Assembly: GCA_013365365.1 (NCBI GenBank)
Contig: JABVXU010000322.1
Coordinates: 1-64,000, forward strand
Direction of reading: 5' to 3'
Origin: Cruorifilaria tuberocauda
Lineage: Eukaryota > Nematoda > Chromadorea > Rhabditida > Onchocercidae
Length of the DNA stretch: 64,000 nucleotides
Shown: piece by piece, positions 13,718-28,930 of the stretch
Layout: each line of letters starts with the position of its first letter
Numbering within the stretch: position 1 is the first letter of the stretch
The notes under the pieces: model-generated
Database searches by the model: none
What the model was told of the DNA's origin: nothing
The model's input: only the letters and a program-made list of their open reading frames with translations
Program-made: the position numbers and the translations under genes

Positions 13718-16700
13718 TTACTCTTTACCAAAAGCAGTTTTCCAAGCAATAACCTGCTTATCAAATCCACAAGTGAACAGGTCATAATTCGGATGATCGT
13801 CCATCCAAGCAGCACAACAAACTATACGACGATGACTCTGAAACTTGATGAGGAACAAATATAAGCAGCAGCAAAAATAATTATGAATGCATTTTAATGA
13901 ATGCAGTAAAAATAGTCTTTAGAATCTTAGCAGTAGAACATATAATAACTATTCTTCATTTGATCGAAATATTAAACATCATGACAATCTTACTTGTCCA
14001 CTAGCACGAGGAAGTCTTGTTAATCGAACGGTGTTCAAATCATACAATCGAATACTGCGGTTATCTTGTGGAATGGCAACAACATTTCGTGACGAAATTG
14101 AAAGTCGGTTAACTGCACTATCCAAGCGAACAGTTACAATTGCGCTACGCATATTGCGCAAATCCCAGACCTATAATGTCTTGCAATTATAATTGGTTCT
14201 TGAATTCCATAAAAGATTCTCTGAGTTCAAAATTCTATGTTGAGATTTTTTAGAAGGTTTTTTAAGATAGACTAACTTTAAATGATCGGTCATCACTGCC
14301 CGAAACAAGTTTTTCACCGGAAGAGAAAACAACCGACGTAACTGAGCTGCAATAAAAATTACATTAATTCAGAAAAGATCATTATTTCATGCAAAAAAAG
14401 AACTCTAGCGAAGAACCATACTCATTATGTCCTTGAAAAACTGCAACCGATTGGATTGATTCCCGAAAATCCCAAAGGCGAAACGTAGAATCGCGGCTTG
14501 CAGTAACAATCAGTTTTTGCGATGGATGAGCATTACAGTAATTCAACTCGTCGTCATGGCCTATAATATGACTGCTTTTTATAATAATTCTTCTGGTCCA
14601 CTAAAAATTAAAATTAATCATAGCCATCTCTGTGTACTTGTTTTCTATTAATTTCTACCCTCACAATTACTGGACAAATTTTGTAAAAAAGAGCAGTAGA
14701 ATTAAAAAAAATGAACTAATAAAAAAAAACCAACCTGATAAAGTATTCACAATTTCCCCTCGTTCAGCATCATAAATATTAGCAGTTCTATCCCAGCTAG
14801 CTGTGATGAGTTGTTCGCCACCACTGAACCACTCGACAGCCATAACTGCATTAGAATGACCCGTTAAACGTCGGAGCGGCTGTCTCACGATATTTGACGC
14901 ATGAATCTCTCCGCTGCCTGAATATTTATGAAAAGGAACAATACAGCAGAAATGAAACGCAATTAGTTTAAATTTCAAACGAACCTTGTATCTCGGCTCC
15001 TCCATTCATTTGATCCTTTTCAGCTAATTCGTCATCCTCACTACTCACTGCAGGAAGTAGGGTATTTCCTAAAACATTCATTTTATATAAAGATAGCTTA
15101 TATATTGACAAATACCAAAATCAGCAGGACAAATCGTCAAAGTAATTATAGTATTATAGAATAAAACATTAGTAGCCAATGTTAACGTTAATTTTTGAAT
15201 ATTACTAACATTTTTTAGTAATATTAAAAGAAACGAAACTAACTAAACATGCATGCCAACCAACCTGGAGTAATAGTTTTCCAAATATGTGCAGTGCGGT
15301 CGCCACTAGCTGTAGCAAGTATGAATTCATTGGAATCTGTTGTTGAAGGTCCAAAAGCAACGCCATTAACCGAACCAGTATGACCCGTGTACTGCGCCAA
15401 ACATGAACCTGCATCCAAGGACCACAGCAAGCATGTCTGATCTATCAAACAATTGTAACATATTGATTTGAATTAAAATTTAATATGTTACAATGAACCA
15501 ATTTAATATTTTTAATTCTCACTGCTTTTTTTAATAAAATTTAGTAAGTAGTACACCACTCCTATAATATTAATTCATTTACTAAATAAAAACCGATGGA
15601 ATTACAAATTTTTTAATAAAACTAAAAAAGACCAGCGGAGGCGCTTGCCAAAATTGGCTGCGTTCCACGGCTTCCCGTTACATGCCAAATACCATCCCGA
15701 TGTCCCATAAATGAACGGACATATCTGCATCGACGTGAGCTATCACTGACAACTTTTAGGCTCTGCACCAGACGTCCCGGTGGTACTCGTAAAGCAGTCT
15801 TTAGCTTTTGGCGCATTTGGTTGCCTACAGTATATAATATCATTATGGACTAATACGACCAGTTGAATTTGATGTGACACTTTCTATGAATATTCATTAT
15901 AGATAAATACCAAGTTAAGATCTACAAAAGCTTCAGTAAATGAATCAACCGGCCCACCCGCATCGATCAGTTCACAGATGTTATTTTTCCAAAACTATAT
16001 TCAATTATACAAGCCCAGAAAAACGAAACAAAAATTAAAAATTTTAATCCTATCATTTTTGCACCAATCATTCATGACTGGCTTGCAATTATCTGCACAA
16101 AAATGTGCTGTTTGAATGGTTAAGCCGTGATGGCGATATATATATTATAAGCGCAGTTTGTACGGATATAAAAATGAAAAAATAGGATTAAATAGACATC
16201 GCCATTTTTGAAAATCGATAATAAAGGGAACAACCTTTCCTGCCAATTTCTTTCCGTGCTGCTAATGGATCATTTGGTGAAGTACAGACTTCAGGTGATA
16301 GCGTTACCGTCTCGTCCAATCGCTCACTTAATTGGTTCAACTTTGTCTGCACTACAAATATTTGTTTGCAATGCACAGTATTTCCCGCACAGTTTAGTTT
16401 ATTTCTGAACTAAGGGATTGTTTTTTCGGTAGAATTTCACTTTTTAGATTTGAAAATAAAGTATAACTTACTTTTTGAATCTTTCTTTTCTTTTCCATCA
16501 CTTAAACTTGTTATAATGTTAAAAAAAATCTTTTCCATCTAAATCTTATAAAGCTATTCAATAGCAATTAGCAAACTGAAAGCACTAAAAGTAAATTCGA
16601 TAGGTTTTAATTAAACGAACGATGTATATCAGATTAAATAATTTAAATTTACTAATTAATCGACAGTTATACAAATTCAGTTCTATAAAAGAAAAAGAAA

Positions 16701-17604
16701 TATAGCAAAAAGGTTACCTTAACATTAAAACATTAAAAAGACATCATTTGTAGAATAACGATTACGTTCATAATCTAATCTTCCTTTAGCGCATTTGTTA
16801 ATCAGCCATTATTAAATCCTAAGGAATTAGTTTCTGCTTTCTATAAGAGTGTTAACACCTTTTTTAAGATAAATTTTTAAAGATAAAAACACTTATCTCG
16901 ATAACATGATGAATTTATTTAAAATAATTAAATGCTTACATTCGCAATTCTCTTCATACAAAGAGTCAATTTCTTTTTCAATGTACTCAAACAGTTGGTA
17001 TAACCGCACCCTGAAATGTTTAATCTCAAAAAGAAAACATACAAAAAACATGTATAAAATCATTTACAGCATTTCATTGATCTGAACTGAAACAGTTATT
17101 AGAAGGATAATGATTTCTCTCAATAATTTTTACAGTTATAATACGAAAAAAAAATAGAGTATTAGGAAGCATGTAATTATTTGATGCATATTCCTATTTT
17201 TATTTGACATTAAAAAAAATATGATCCGTCAAGTTTTTATTATTTTTAAATCAATTCAGTTAAGGTGTATAAGTGCTAAATTTGAGTCCTAATTTCAGTT
17301 AAAATTAGCAGCGGTTTAATTTAATCAGTTGAAATATGAAACGACCAATTTTAAATAATTTTAGCATCATTAGGTGTAAAATAATTATTTTCCAAACATT
17401 TCTTATGCGCCAAAATACAATAAAAAATTGGTTCTACAACAACTTTTTTCTCAATCTAAACAATAAAATAAATTAAAAATTATACTTATGTGGTAATACT
17501 ACTTGCTCCATATCGTAGTATTGTTGCTGCTGTTGAGTACCTGAAGATCCTTGCTGTATATCACCATCCACCCACACTCGAAGCTTCTCAAATCTTCCAG
17601 ACAT
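13718..17604 (-). CDS. WD repeat-containing protein 37 homologue
   Basis: Eleven exons give 482 aa (human WDR37 is about 494): 17604-17486, 17010-16940, 16351-16235, 15824-15633, 15441-15265, 15068-14985, 14917-14735, 14560-14422, 14346-14277, 14170-13994, 13837-13718. All phases agree. Residues ~40-95 hold a helical segment with an [15 protein letters not shown] motif like the WDR37 coiled coil. The rest is a WD40 propeller with [46 protein letters not shown] and a C-terminal [10 protein letters not shown] ending, all placed as in WDR37. An acidic Ser/Glu linker (exon 6) splits the propeller, as in the family. WDR37 is known to act as a scaffold partner of PACS proteins; no catalytic role is expected. 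Intron donors include weak GTTGGT and GTTCGT sites. It is divergent from PPTC7 about 1.1 kb away. Confidence 0.93.
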
Positions 17605-18687
17605 ATAACCAAACTTACAAATAAAAACTTGAAATTTCGATAACAACCCATTCTTTTCTGTTCGTCTCCCTCATATTCTCTTCAAATTGTTCTGCTATGA
17701 TGTATGTGAAACTTCCATCGATATTCATGTAAATCGATATGTAATGGAATAACTTAATTATACAGAGACAAAATTAACATAAAACACTTTTGAAGTAAAT
17801 TACAGATTGATAAAAGAGTTGTCGATAAATATTAACCATTGCTAACAAAATTAAAGAAAAATAATAAAGAAACTAATTGATGTGAGATATGATGGAACAC
17901 TTAATATAGTCAAATAAAATTTCACATTAGAGATAGAATTACAAAGATACATGTATTGCAACTGAATTTAAAAACCAGGACTTGAAAGATAACTGCAGGA
18001 TTCTTCAGATATTACCTCAATGAATGTTAAGAGAACAGAAAAACATATAACAGGAAACAATAAGAAGCTTACAGAATAAGACAGTGTTTTTCCTAATCTT
18101 AAGGACATGAATAGGAAATAATGTTTTCGTTTAGGTTTCTTTGAATTACCGCGTTATATGCGTGAAATGTTTGCAAGATTGCCGTGCAGAAGGTAAGGAA
18201 GAAAGGAAGCCGTTAGAGTCTGAGTTTACCTTGTTCTTTTATTTCTTATTATAGCAATTATTATTATTCATTTATATTACATAAAGGGAAGAGCTGCTTT
18301 GATCAAGACTTATTATTATTTAGTGATGGCTTATTTTGTCCACTGCGTTCCACGTATTTTTTCGGATATTATCACATGAAATTAAAATTTTTATGGTCTC
18401 ACAAATTTTTCATTTATATATGTCTCATGTTTCTTTTAGGTCATATACTACTCTTTTATTACCTAAACCATCATGATATGTAAATTTATTAGAATATATT
18501 ACTGGAAGTAAATATTTCAATAAAACTAAATGACAATTCTAGAATATTTGTCGTATTCGGAATATATTTATAACTCTAGTAGTAGCGATACATGAAAGTA
18601 AAGCATATTTTTCAGGAATTACAAATGATAAAATATATATGGTAGTTGTTCTGTAAGAAGGAAAACTATCAGATTTATTACGGTGAA
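17605..18687. promoter_or_regulatory. Divergent intergenic region WDR37 / PPTC7
   Basis: About 1.1 kb between two start codons facing away from each other, so it should hold both promoters. No TATA-like motif stands out from the AT-rich background. A TTTTTCAG acceptor at 18608-18615 upstream of PPTC7 is a candidate spliced-leader site. Between it and the PPTC7 start are two short upstream reading frames, ATG at 18625 (6 codons) and ATG at 18639 (5 codons). Confidence 0.55.
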
Positions 18688-20849
18688 ATGATCCGTACGA
18701 AATTATTATCACGTTACAGTACCCTAGCTGTACGTGCTCTAGTGACAGCCAGTGTGACTGAGCGTTGTTTTTCATCTGGTCCTTGTTTCCATAATCATTG
18801 TGCTACTGATGTACCTAGTGCGTCAGTTCATCATCATCAAAATGTAAAAGACGTACATGCCTCATGTTGTGGTTTTCCAAAGCATCTGAGGAATGGACCT
18901 TCAACAGTACTCGATCAAGGTGTTTTCGGTGATGATGCATGTTTTATTGCACATTTCGAAAATACATATGTAGTGGGTTTGTGATTATTTATTTATATTC
19001 TTTATTTTCCTATAACTAGAGACGTTGCACAGAGCATGCAGCATCACAAATTCATATGAATCATAAAAGACATTGAAAGGGAATTTATCTTATATGCGAT
19101 AAGGTTGAATTTTAATTCTAGAAAAGATAAATCATTTTAAGCTCATTATCTGTTGTTTGCTAGTTATTTCCAACAAAGTTTGACCAGGAAAACCTAACTG
19201 CATGAGCGATTGCAACAAGTGGTTTAGCAATTAGCAGATGGCCCAACAGCTGACAGATAAGTTTCCTTCAGAATATAAGGCTATGTTCAACGTACTATTT
19301 TGCTATCAGCAAGGAGATTATGAGATGAAGTAGTTAAGTACCTGAAGTATAATTATATATATTTCTATTTTAGATGTATAATTTTAGCTTCACAACCAAT
19401 GAGTAATTTAGCGAAAAAATTTTAAAGGTGTGGCAGATGGTGTAGGTGGTTGGCGTAATTACGGCATCGATCCATCAGAATTTTCCAGTCGTTTGATGAA
19501 GCTGTGTCGAAAAATAGTAATGAAAGGTAACATATTCAGTGGAAAATTTCTGTAAATATTTTATACAATTTCAATAGAATTTCATGGAAATGGTATTAAT
19601 AGTGCAGAGTTTCGGATACTACAGTTTTCTTAACTTTTTTTTGATATCAGGCCAGTTCAAGCCAACTCGACCAGATAAACTGTTAGCTCGTGCATACGAA
19701 GCACTTGCTAAGCCACCACGTCCGACTGGGTCATCTACAGCGTGTGTGCTTATTGTTCATGAGGACACGCTGTATTCTGCTAATCTCGGTGATTCTGGTT
19801 ATCTTGTTATCCGGAATGGTAAAGTAGTATATCGTAGTCGCGAACAAACTCATTATTTCAATGCTCCTTATCAACTTTCACTACCTCCGATGGATGAAGG
19901 TACAGTTTATCGTAATAGTTGTTTTGATTTAGAATTTTATAATACTTTCATATTTTATGTCATCTTTGTTTATGCGATTCTGAGCAGTGTTTTATGAAAT
20001 AAAATAATATCGTCGTTAATTCATTTAAGGATAATGGAATTTAATCGAATGTTGATATTAAGTTTTGATCTATACATGAGCATGAGTTTTTGTATCAAAA
20101 ATTTTATATTTTTCAGAAAATTCTGTAGGAAATGGTAGTTTCCTCGGCGATTCTCCAGAGAAAGCTGAATCGGCATCACTGGATTTAATGAGCGGTGATA
20201 TCATTGTGCTTGCAACTGATGGTTTGTGGGATAATGTGACGGAAAATGAAATTGTTAAGCAGTTAGCAGGTCTGAAACCAGGCGATGTACAAGTACGTTC
20301 GATTTTAATTTTTCCTTGCTTACAAAATTACAAAATTCATGTTGCTTCAAATAAGCAAGTAATAGATAAACAACAAATAAGCAAGTAATGGAGATGTATA
20401 ATAAGGGAAATATACTAAGACGAAGAGAACGAATGTGAGAACAAAGATCGATAGATAAGAATTCAAGTCGAGGTTTTGTACTATTATAAGTCTTTGAAAA
20501 CGTAGAAAAATTTTTATATGTCTTCGATCTTAAATTGAATTACGAAGTTGAGTATATTGGAAATAGTAGATCTTCTAGTTCTTCATAAGAGATACTACTG
20601 AGGTTTTATAATGTGGTCTATAACTATCAGCTGAGTGTATTGCTATTGTGCTGTAAGTGTAATTTTAAATGTCCTCCTTTGAATCAATTTTTTTAGAAAG
20701 CTTGCAATAGTCTAGCACTTACTGCAAGAAGGTTAGCATTCGATACACAGCATTTGTCTCCATTTGCAGTAAAAGCATCGCAGCACGGAATCGACGCACC
20801 AGGAGGCAAACCCGATGATATAACACTCATTTTGTTATTGATTGCTTAA
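18688..20849 (+). CDS. PPTC7-type mitochondrial PP2C phosphatase
   Basis: Five exons, 18688-18976, 19428-19526, 19651-19899, 20117-20292 and 20697-20849, give 321 aa with consistent phases (human PPTC7 ~304). The first in-frame ATG is 18688. The first ~30 residues are basic and Ser/Thr/Arg-rich without acidic residues, fitting a mitochondrial presequence. PP2C signatures appear in order: [22 protein letters not shown] (metal-binding Asp), [31 protein letters not shown] and GGKPDDIT near the end. The spacing and the GVGGW and HYFN...PFQLS-like motifs are those of PPTC7 and yeast Ptc7 rather than other PP2Cs. The family is a metal-dependent Ser/Thr phosphatase of mitochondria, linked to coenzyme Q synthesis and mitophagy control. 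Two small upstream frames may damp translation. NDUFS8 follows on the same strand 1.5 kb on. Confidence 0.95.
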
Positions 20850-22360
20850 TTTGTTGTACGAAATATTGAAATGCTACGATTTTTTATTGTGCTCATCTCA
20901 TATATGAAATAAGCTCATTGATTTTATTTTTGGGTAGACATTAATAACTGTTTAAACATAGTAATATTTTCATTTAATAGACTGTAGTTTCGGTAATTCC
21001 AGGTAACATTTATGTCTTTCTCTCATGGCCGACTTAAACATAAACCGTTCAAGTTAATTGACTCGTTCCGATTTCAAGGAAATTTGCATCACGACTTCTA
21101 ATTCTTCCAATTTTCGATAGCCAAGCTTACTAAGAAGTTTTATTTTAAGTTTTTTCGGAAAGTATTTCTTTCAGTTGAATGTTAGGTTAACCTATTGTGT
21201 TTTTGAATATGCATTGCAAGTGATCTTTTCTTAATTCTTTGAAATCTCAATTAATTTGGTTGTGCAATGTGTTGTCGTATGATTTGCAAGCAACCATAAG
21301 AACGGTAATGTTTTGTTTAAATCTTGATTTAAATTCCATTGAGATTTTCCTACAAAAAAAATGGAATACGGGAAATTGTTACTGAACCAAATTTTCCCTA
21401 CAACTTGTCGGAGTAAGCTTGCATTTATCTTCAGCACTTTCAAATAACAATCTCCTGCTATCCACTGCAACTTTCTGGTAGGATTGGATTTCGTTCAAAA
21501 CAGTTATTATCGACCATGTCTATTGAGCATATGCCCCTCTTTTTTCTCATGCATGAGTGATACTTTTGGAACCGAAATTATGTGTATTGTGTTAAATGAA
21601 TTTAATCGTGATTAAAAAATTAGATGGAAATATGATGAGAAGTAAATTTTAACATAGGGACATTCTCTATTTATTTTTCTCTATTTAGCTAGTAAGATCC
21701 TTTTTATTTAAAAGTCCGAAACATTTAAATTGCAGTTCTAAGTCACCTAATATTTAGATTCCACGTAATGTTTAATGATTTGAAGAAGTTTCCGGTGTAT
21801 TAATCAATTGTTTTTTTCAATTCTGTTTTATTGTTTATCTACTGTTTTCGTTTTTTTTTGCATGATTTATCATGTTACTGTGGAAGAGGCAATAAATTCA
21901 AAGAAAACTATCGACAGCTTGCCCAAGAATTATCTTGTCAATCATTAACACAAAATATTTTCAAAAATAAACCTTAACATTTTTGTCATTTTGTAGCATT
22001 TCGTTTCTTGTGATTTTTAATGCAGTAGTGATGTATGGTTTTAAAAATGATATTCTTATAATTTTGGTTAGTATAAAAATTGTAAAAGGTGGGTGCGAGA
22101 CATGGAACAAACTTCGAAACAGTAAGACCTTCATCGGAAATTTTCTTTCAAATGTCGTGGAGTTGCTTTGACCAAGATTTTGCACAGTGAAGTATGAATT
22201 GGTGTCAGTTGAGGGATGTATGCTGTTTTCGACTGCAAATTTATAATTCTCTGAGTATCGTTGATTACGGTTCATTATAAATTTTTTTATATACCTTCTG
22301 TTCAGTATTACAGTATTGCTGTTTTCCTAATTCATCTTGTTAATAGTGTTCATTGCAGAT
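20850..22360. other. Intergenic region PPTC7 to NDUFS8
   Basis: About 1.5 kb between two genes on the plus strand. It holds the PPTC7 3' untranslated region and presumably the NDUFS8 promoter. Short open frames at 21231-21470 and 21961-22275 (both minus) have no splice support or recognisable similarity. Confidence 0.5.
22349..22358 (+). promoter_or_regulatory. Candidate spliced-leader acceptor of NDUFS8
   Basis: TTCATTGCAG ends two bases before the NDUFS8 start codon. No upstream coding exon is needed, so this is best read as a trans-splice acceptor giving an almost leaderless mRNA body. Inference from nematode practice; not proven by sequence alone. Confidence 0.5.
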
Positions 22361-24123
<1,763 letters not shown>

Positions 24124-25294
24124 GAGTTTTGTGGACTGGCTGATGATCTTATAGCTCTTATAGTTGTTCTGACTTCATTAAAAAATTAAAGAACAACAAA
24201 GGTCAATTTATCAAGTAAACTAATAAATATTCCTCATTTTGATTAGTTCCAAAACGGTGATTATATTGTAGTTCCTGTGATAAAAAAAATCGTCGTACTT
24301 GCTTTAACTTTAACAAAGTTCGGACGTGTGAGTATCTGCCTGAAAAATTAGCGTGAGAACAGAATTTCATTTAGAAAGTGTTGTACGGTTATTCTACTGT
24401 TATATACGACAGGCTATCAAATACCGCGCTTGTTCATTCTTATTTATAGTTTATGCTTATATCATTCATTAAATGAACATTGTTTGTATAATATTGATGG
24501 TAGCAAAAAGGTTTTTGCACAAAAGTTAGTTCGGTCTTTTTTGATATATACAGCTCAAGATTTGATAGATTAGATAATGCAGAATGATTTTCTGATGCTT
24601 TGTAGCAGAAACGCTTATATTAATAAAATGAGCTAATAATTTTCATGCTTTACTTTCCTTGAAGTAAATGTGGGGTAAACCGGAATGTCTTCAAACATGC
24701 ATTTCGCTTGTATAAAGAGATCAGTGAAGAGACTCGTTGAACAACTATGTAAAGCAACATAACCAAAACTTTACTTGTCATCTAAAGTATGCTTCTTTTC
24801 CCGAATTCAGATTTAAGGAAATCATCTGAGATATTTTGGTATCAATATACCATTCACGGAGAAGTTATCGGTGCAATATTTAAATGCTAAAGGATTGCGA
24901 GAATTTAATTTTTGCTCATCCACGGCCATCTTCTGTGAAGGATTGGATTGTGCGTGTGCTAGTGTTACTCATAGCCATTGACTCTTCATTGCTGTAATTA
25001 CTTTTTGATTAGATAAATTGAATAGATAAATTGTTAGATTGATAGTTGCAAGATACGTTCGGAAATTTGAAAACAGGAGAGATGTTATCATTTTTCATCG
25101 TTGAGTTTTCTGGGTGGAATTTATTAGTTGCATTATCTTTCTTTTCGAGCATAATCGCTATATTCAATATGCAAACCGAGACATACATGGAAGAATAAGG
25201 CAAAATTCTGGTATGTTTTGTTGAGTTAGATTTAGTAAGTAGTAAAATTGCTTATTTTGTATTTTCTCTTTTATGAGATTTAAATAAATTTCCG
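24124..25294. other. Convergent 3' intergenic region
   Basis: 1.2 kb between the stop codons of NDUFS8 (+) and the F-box gene (-). It should hold both 3' untranslated regions. A minus-strand open frame at 25009-25203 has no splice partner or similarity and is not called. Confidence 0.5.
24222..24227 (+). terminator. Candidate polyadenylation signal of NDUFS8
   Basis: AATAAA about 100 nt after the NDUFS8 stop codon. A common hexamer in AT-rich DNA, so only its position supports it. Confidence 0.45.
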
Positions 25295-27815
25295 TCAGAA
25301 AAAAAACCTTGAAGATGAGGTAGCAAATTGACTGCGACTTGTTGAAATAGAATTTGATCGAGCAGTAAGCATTTCTTGTTGTTCATCAACTTCTCTAATT
25401 TCAGTTAGCACATCTTGATACCATTCAGTCTAAATGATAGACTATGTTGTAACCCATAAAATAATAGTAATATATTTGTTAGATTCGAGTTAAATCAATA
25501 GTTTGTAGTAGTACTATGATACAAAGATATCTCTTCATAACATCTTGTATTTTTCTTTGAACTGAAGAAAAAATTCAAAATTTGAACTTCAACATTCTTT
25601 ACTAACCGGAAGATCTATTCTTGAAAAATTATGGGCAAAATTATATGGTGGTAACCATAACGTATGACTGAGAAGTTCATTTCGATCACACATCCATGAT
25701 GGTTCAAGAATTATATCGTCAAGACGGCAAAGATGAACCTGTAGAGAAATGATTGTATAAGATATATTAATTTCCGGAACTTCAAGATGTAGTATTTGTT
25801 TCTCAAGTAAAATAAGGGAAATGAAAAGATGCTTCTCAATATAAACAGTAATAATCACTTTATATGGTAATTTTTCAAAATCCTTTGACCACGTTGTTTG
25901 ATCCAATTCAGTGGTACGAAATAATATCAATTCTTCCAATGTTTTTGGCAGTGTATTTAAGAAATCAGCAATGTTTGATGCGCTATAGTAGTGAACATAA
26001 ACGGAGATCTTTTTTAAATTTAATGTTTTCAAAGTAGTCATTTTTTGTGGTAAGGTACGATGGCAACATGAAAAAAGTGATGGTGGAATATCAAGTACTT
26101 TCAATTGAGTTAAATTTCCTGAAATAATCATAATCATTATCATTAGGCTGTCGTATATCATACTCAGTAAAAGATATGTAATATGTCAAAACAGCTTATA
26201 TCATCCGAGTCTTGAGTCTTCCAGTAATTTTACATCAAAATTTTATATCGTTCTATATTTTCTGAATTAAATTTATTTGTAAAAAATAGGATTTCTAATA
26301 GATATCCATTATTATCTTAAAAAATTTATGATTATTTTTTAAAAGAGGAAAACGAGACGGCATTACTGATGCATGGAATATTTCAGATTTCCAATTATTA
26401 CATCTTAAGCAATTAGAAATAAATAAAATTATACACATACCAATCGCCGAGATATATTGGTCAAAATCAGGCGGATTACATAACACACCGGATATCAGCA
26501 ACTCAGTAAGAGTTCCTTTCAGTGCATCACATAATTTACCGAATATATCCGGTTTCAGTACAATACCACTCAATTGTATGGAAACCAATGGTGCTGTAGT
26601 AATTTGTGCTAATTGACTTTGACGTAATACATTTCGTACCGTTTTCAGCTCATCATAACGTTGCAATATGCGTAATTTACGTGGTTTTTTCGTAAATAAT
26701 GCATCCAAGCATGACAAACTCAATGAGCTATAACTTTTATATCATATTGAAAGATGTTAGTGAAAATTGTTTGTTAAAAAATCATTTGGATAGTATTTAC
26801 AGATATCCCCTAAACGTGCTTTTCTTATTCCATATTTTCTACTAGTATACAAGAAGTTATACGTGTAATACGTACATTACACGTATAACTTGTTGTATAC
26901 TCGTTCTTATTATTTTAGAAATCTGACATTATATTCATACTTTCATATTGTCAAAAATTTCAAATGAATTATCTAGAAAACTAATGCATATAAATTATAT
27001 TCTTTATGGAGATATCTACTGAGAACAATTTGAGATGACTGACTGATAACATTGATAAAGAGGTTAAAGTCATCATGTAACTGTTATCACTCCATACTCT
27101 TATATCAAAGAAAGAAGGAAATATTCATTTATGTTATTTAACTTACTTAAGAACGGAACTCGCTATAGTAAGAACGTTGAGATGTTCAATTTTAGATAAC
27201 ATTCGCAGATAATTCTCATCTTGTATCGCTTGAATAATGACATTATTCAAATTTGGACAGTGTTGAAGAATTAGCTATAAATTTGCCACCTTTTAATTTT
27301 TAATTAATGAGTGAACGGTATCAGTACTATATTTATCATTTTTAGGTCAGAAAAGAACTTACTGTTCAAAAAATAATCAAGTTGGTATTTTATATTAAAA
27401 TATTGATAAATGCTAATTACATGCCTTCAGATCACATTTCGTACTGCATTTGAAAGTTTCACCGGCAATACACAAAGTATCTTCCTTGATGGAAAGTATC
27501 GTAACATCAAGCCATGTAGAAAATAATGAACCTAGCATAATACTTTCAAGTATTTGAAACTAAATTGTTTCTTGGAATTATCATTAGAACGAAAAGATCA
27601 ATCATTGCATTGCTAACAAGAACATCCACTAGATATTACACAGCGAGATAAATTTGTTTTTCGGAAAATAAGCTGAAACCCTCCTTCGACAATAAATTTA
27701 ACAAAACCCTAAAGTATTGCTTACTAAGCCGTCTATTTACGGAGGCGATATTAGCTCGTGCCTTAACATCCAAATAACTGAAGATGACACTCCAAACGTC
27801 ATCCGACAGATCCAT
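25295..27815 (-). CDS. F-box / leucine-rich-repeat-like protein
   Basis: Seven exons, 27815-27725, 27531-27425, 27274-27147, 26727-26441, 26118-25859, 25738-25607 and 25429-25295, give 379 aa with consistent phases. Residues 3-40 match an F-box: LSDDVWSVIFSYLD followed by KARANIASVNRRLS. The rest has irregular leucine-rich segments (LILQHCPNLNNVIIQAI, LTQLKVLDIP, TLKTLNLKKI, TLEELILF). The last exon is a short Ser/Thr/Gln-rich tail. F-box proteins recruit targets to SCF ubiquitin ligases through Skp1; this follows from the family and the target is unknown. The first in-frame ATG is at 27815; an in-frame TTG lies 12 nt upstream. Exon 2 ends at GCATGT, so its intron appears to be GC-AG; no GT donor nearby keeps the frame. 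I do not recognise a named orthologue. Confidence 0.75.
26844..26901. repeat. Near-perfect 58-bp palindrome inside an F-box gene intron
   Basis: Left arm from 26844 (AGTATACAAGAAGTTATACG...) and right arm ending 26901 are reverse complements over about 25 bp with one mismatch, leaving a ~6-bp centre near ACGTAC. It lies in the 26728-27146 intron. It would form a strong hairpin in DNA or pre-mRNA. Confidence 0.9.
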
Positions 27816-28930
27816 TTGGTCAAACAATGACTGACATCTGCTCTGTCCTGCTTTTTAACAGTTGTAGCATTGACATTTGCGTATTTGCTTCATCTTCGAT
27901 TAATATGCAAAAATTTTGCCTTTTTATAATCCTCGATTGTATCACTTTTCTTATTATAATCTTATATTTCAAGATGAATTATTTAACAAATCTTAACAAT
28001 TTTCATTATCTGATAAGCTCCAAATAGAGCCATAAAATATAAGCGCACGTGTATAAATTAAACAAAATCACAAATACTTTGCAGAAATGAATCCACATAG
28101 AATAATAACAAAATTCTGAATATATACAAATCAATTAAAATGCAAAATAGAGGAGGCTTAAATATTAAAAAAAATCGCCTCAAAATGCCTGAATTGTTTC
28201 ACAATACGGCAGCAATACATAAATGAAGCATATGGCACAATTTCAAACCCAAATATAGAAATTTCTTTTAATGAATGAAATTTTTAATCTATGATTCCAT
28301 CGGAGTTGTTTCAATAAGTGCTTGGATGATGGAGGTTCATTCGTAGCTGCAATCAAAAAAACAAACACAAATCAGTGCTAATAACACAACTAAAAAGTTG
28401 GAAAGCGCCTAATCAATCCCATAATAAAAGGTAGCCATTTGATTTACCTCTGTGAAGATACGAATTGATAGCGTGAAAGTGGAGAAATTATTAGCTATGA
28501 GTCAGAAAGTTTTTCGAAATCCGAACATAATTTAGTAACATCGTACAGCATTGTATTGAGAGCCTGAACAATCAAGTACTTTTTTGAAAAGAACAGTGAT
28601 AATACTGAGAAATTAACAAAATGATCTGAGAGGTCATACAATTTATAAAATTTAAACTTTGAAGGCAAAACTGCCTGAGACAAGACCAACTTATAGAGAG
28701 CACATAGAAGTGGAATAAAAAAATTAAGACAATTTCAATAGGCAGTAGGAGCGAAAAAACCTACAAAGTAAAACTTCATGCTTCATGTACTTGTTTTTAG
28801 ACCAAAATTGGAACTTTGAAGTTCTTCTCAAAGTTGAATAACTTGACATGGCAAATGCATAAAATTTTGAAGCTCTGTGAAATATTCATGAATTTGGCAA
28901 ACGACAAAGAATATTCACAATTCCTTCTGT
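27816..28930. other. Intergenic region F-box gene / integrin 3' end
   Basis: 1.1 kb between the F-box start and the integrin stop, both genes on the minus strand. It contains the F-box gene promoter and the integrin 3' untranslated region. The integrin stop codon overlaps an AATAAA on the minus strand (about 28932-28937), so a polyadenylation signal may lie at the very end of the coding region. An open frame at 28495-28689 (-) shows no similarity. Confidence 0.5.

Noticed and set aside
28495..28689. 64-codon minus-strand frame downstream of integrin
   Set aside because: Lies in the presumed 3' untranslated region, no similarity and no need for a further exon after the integrin stop.
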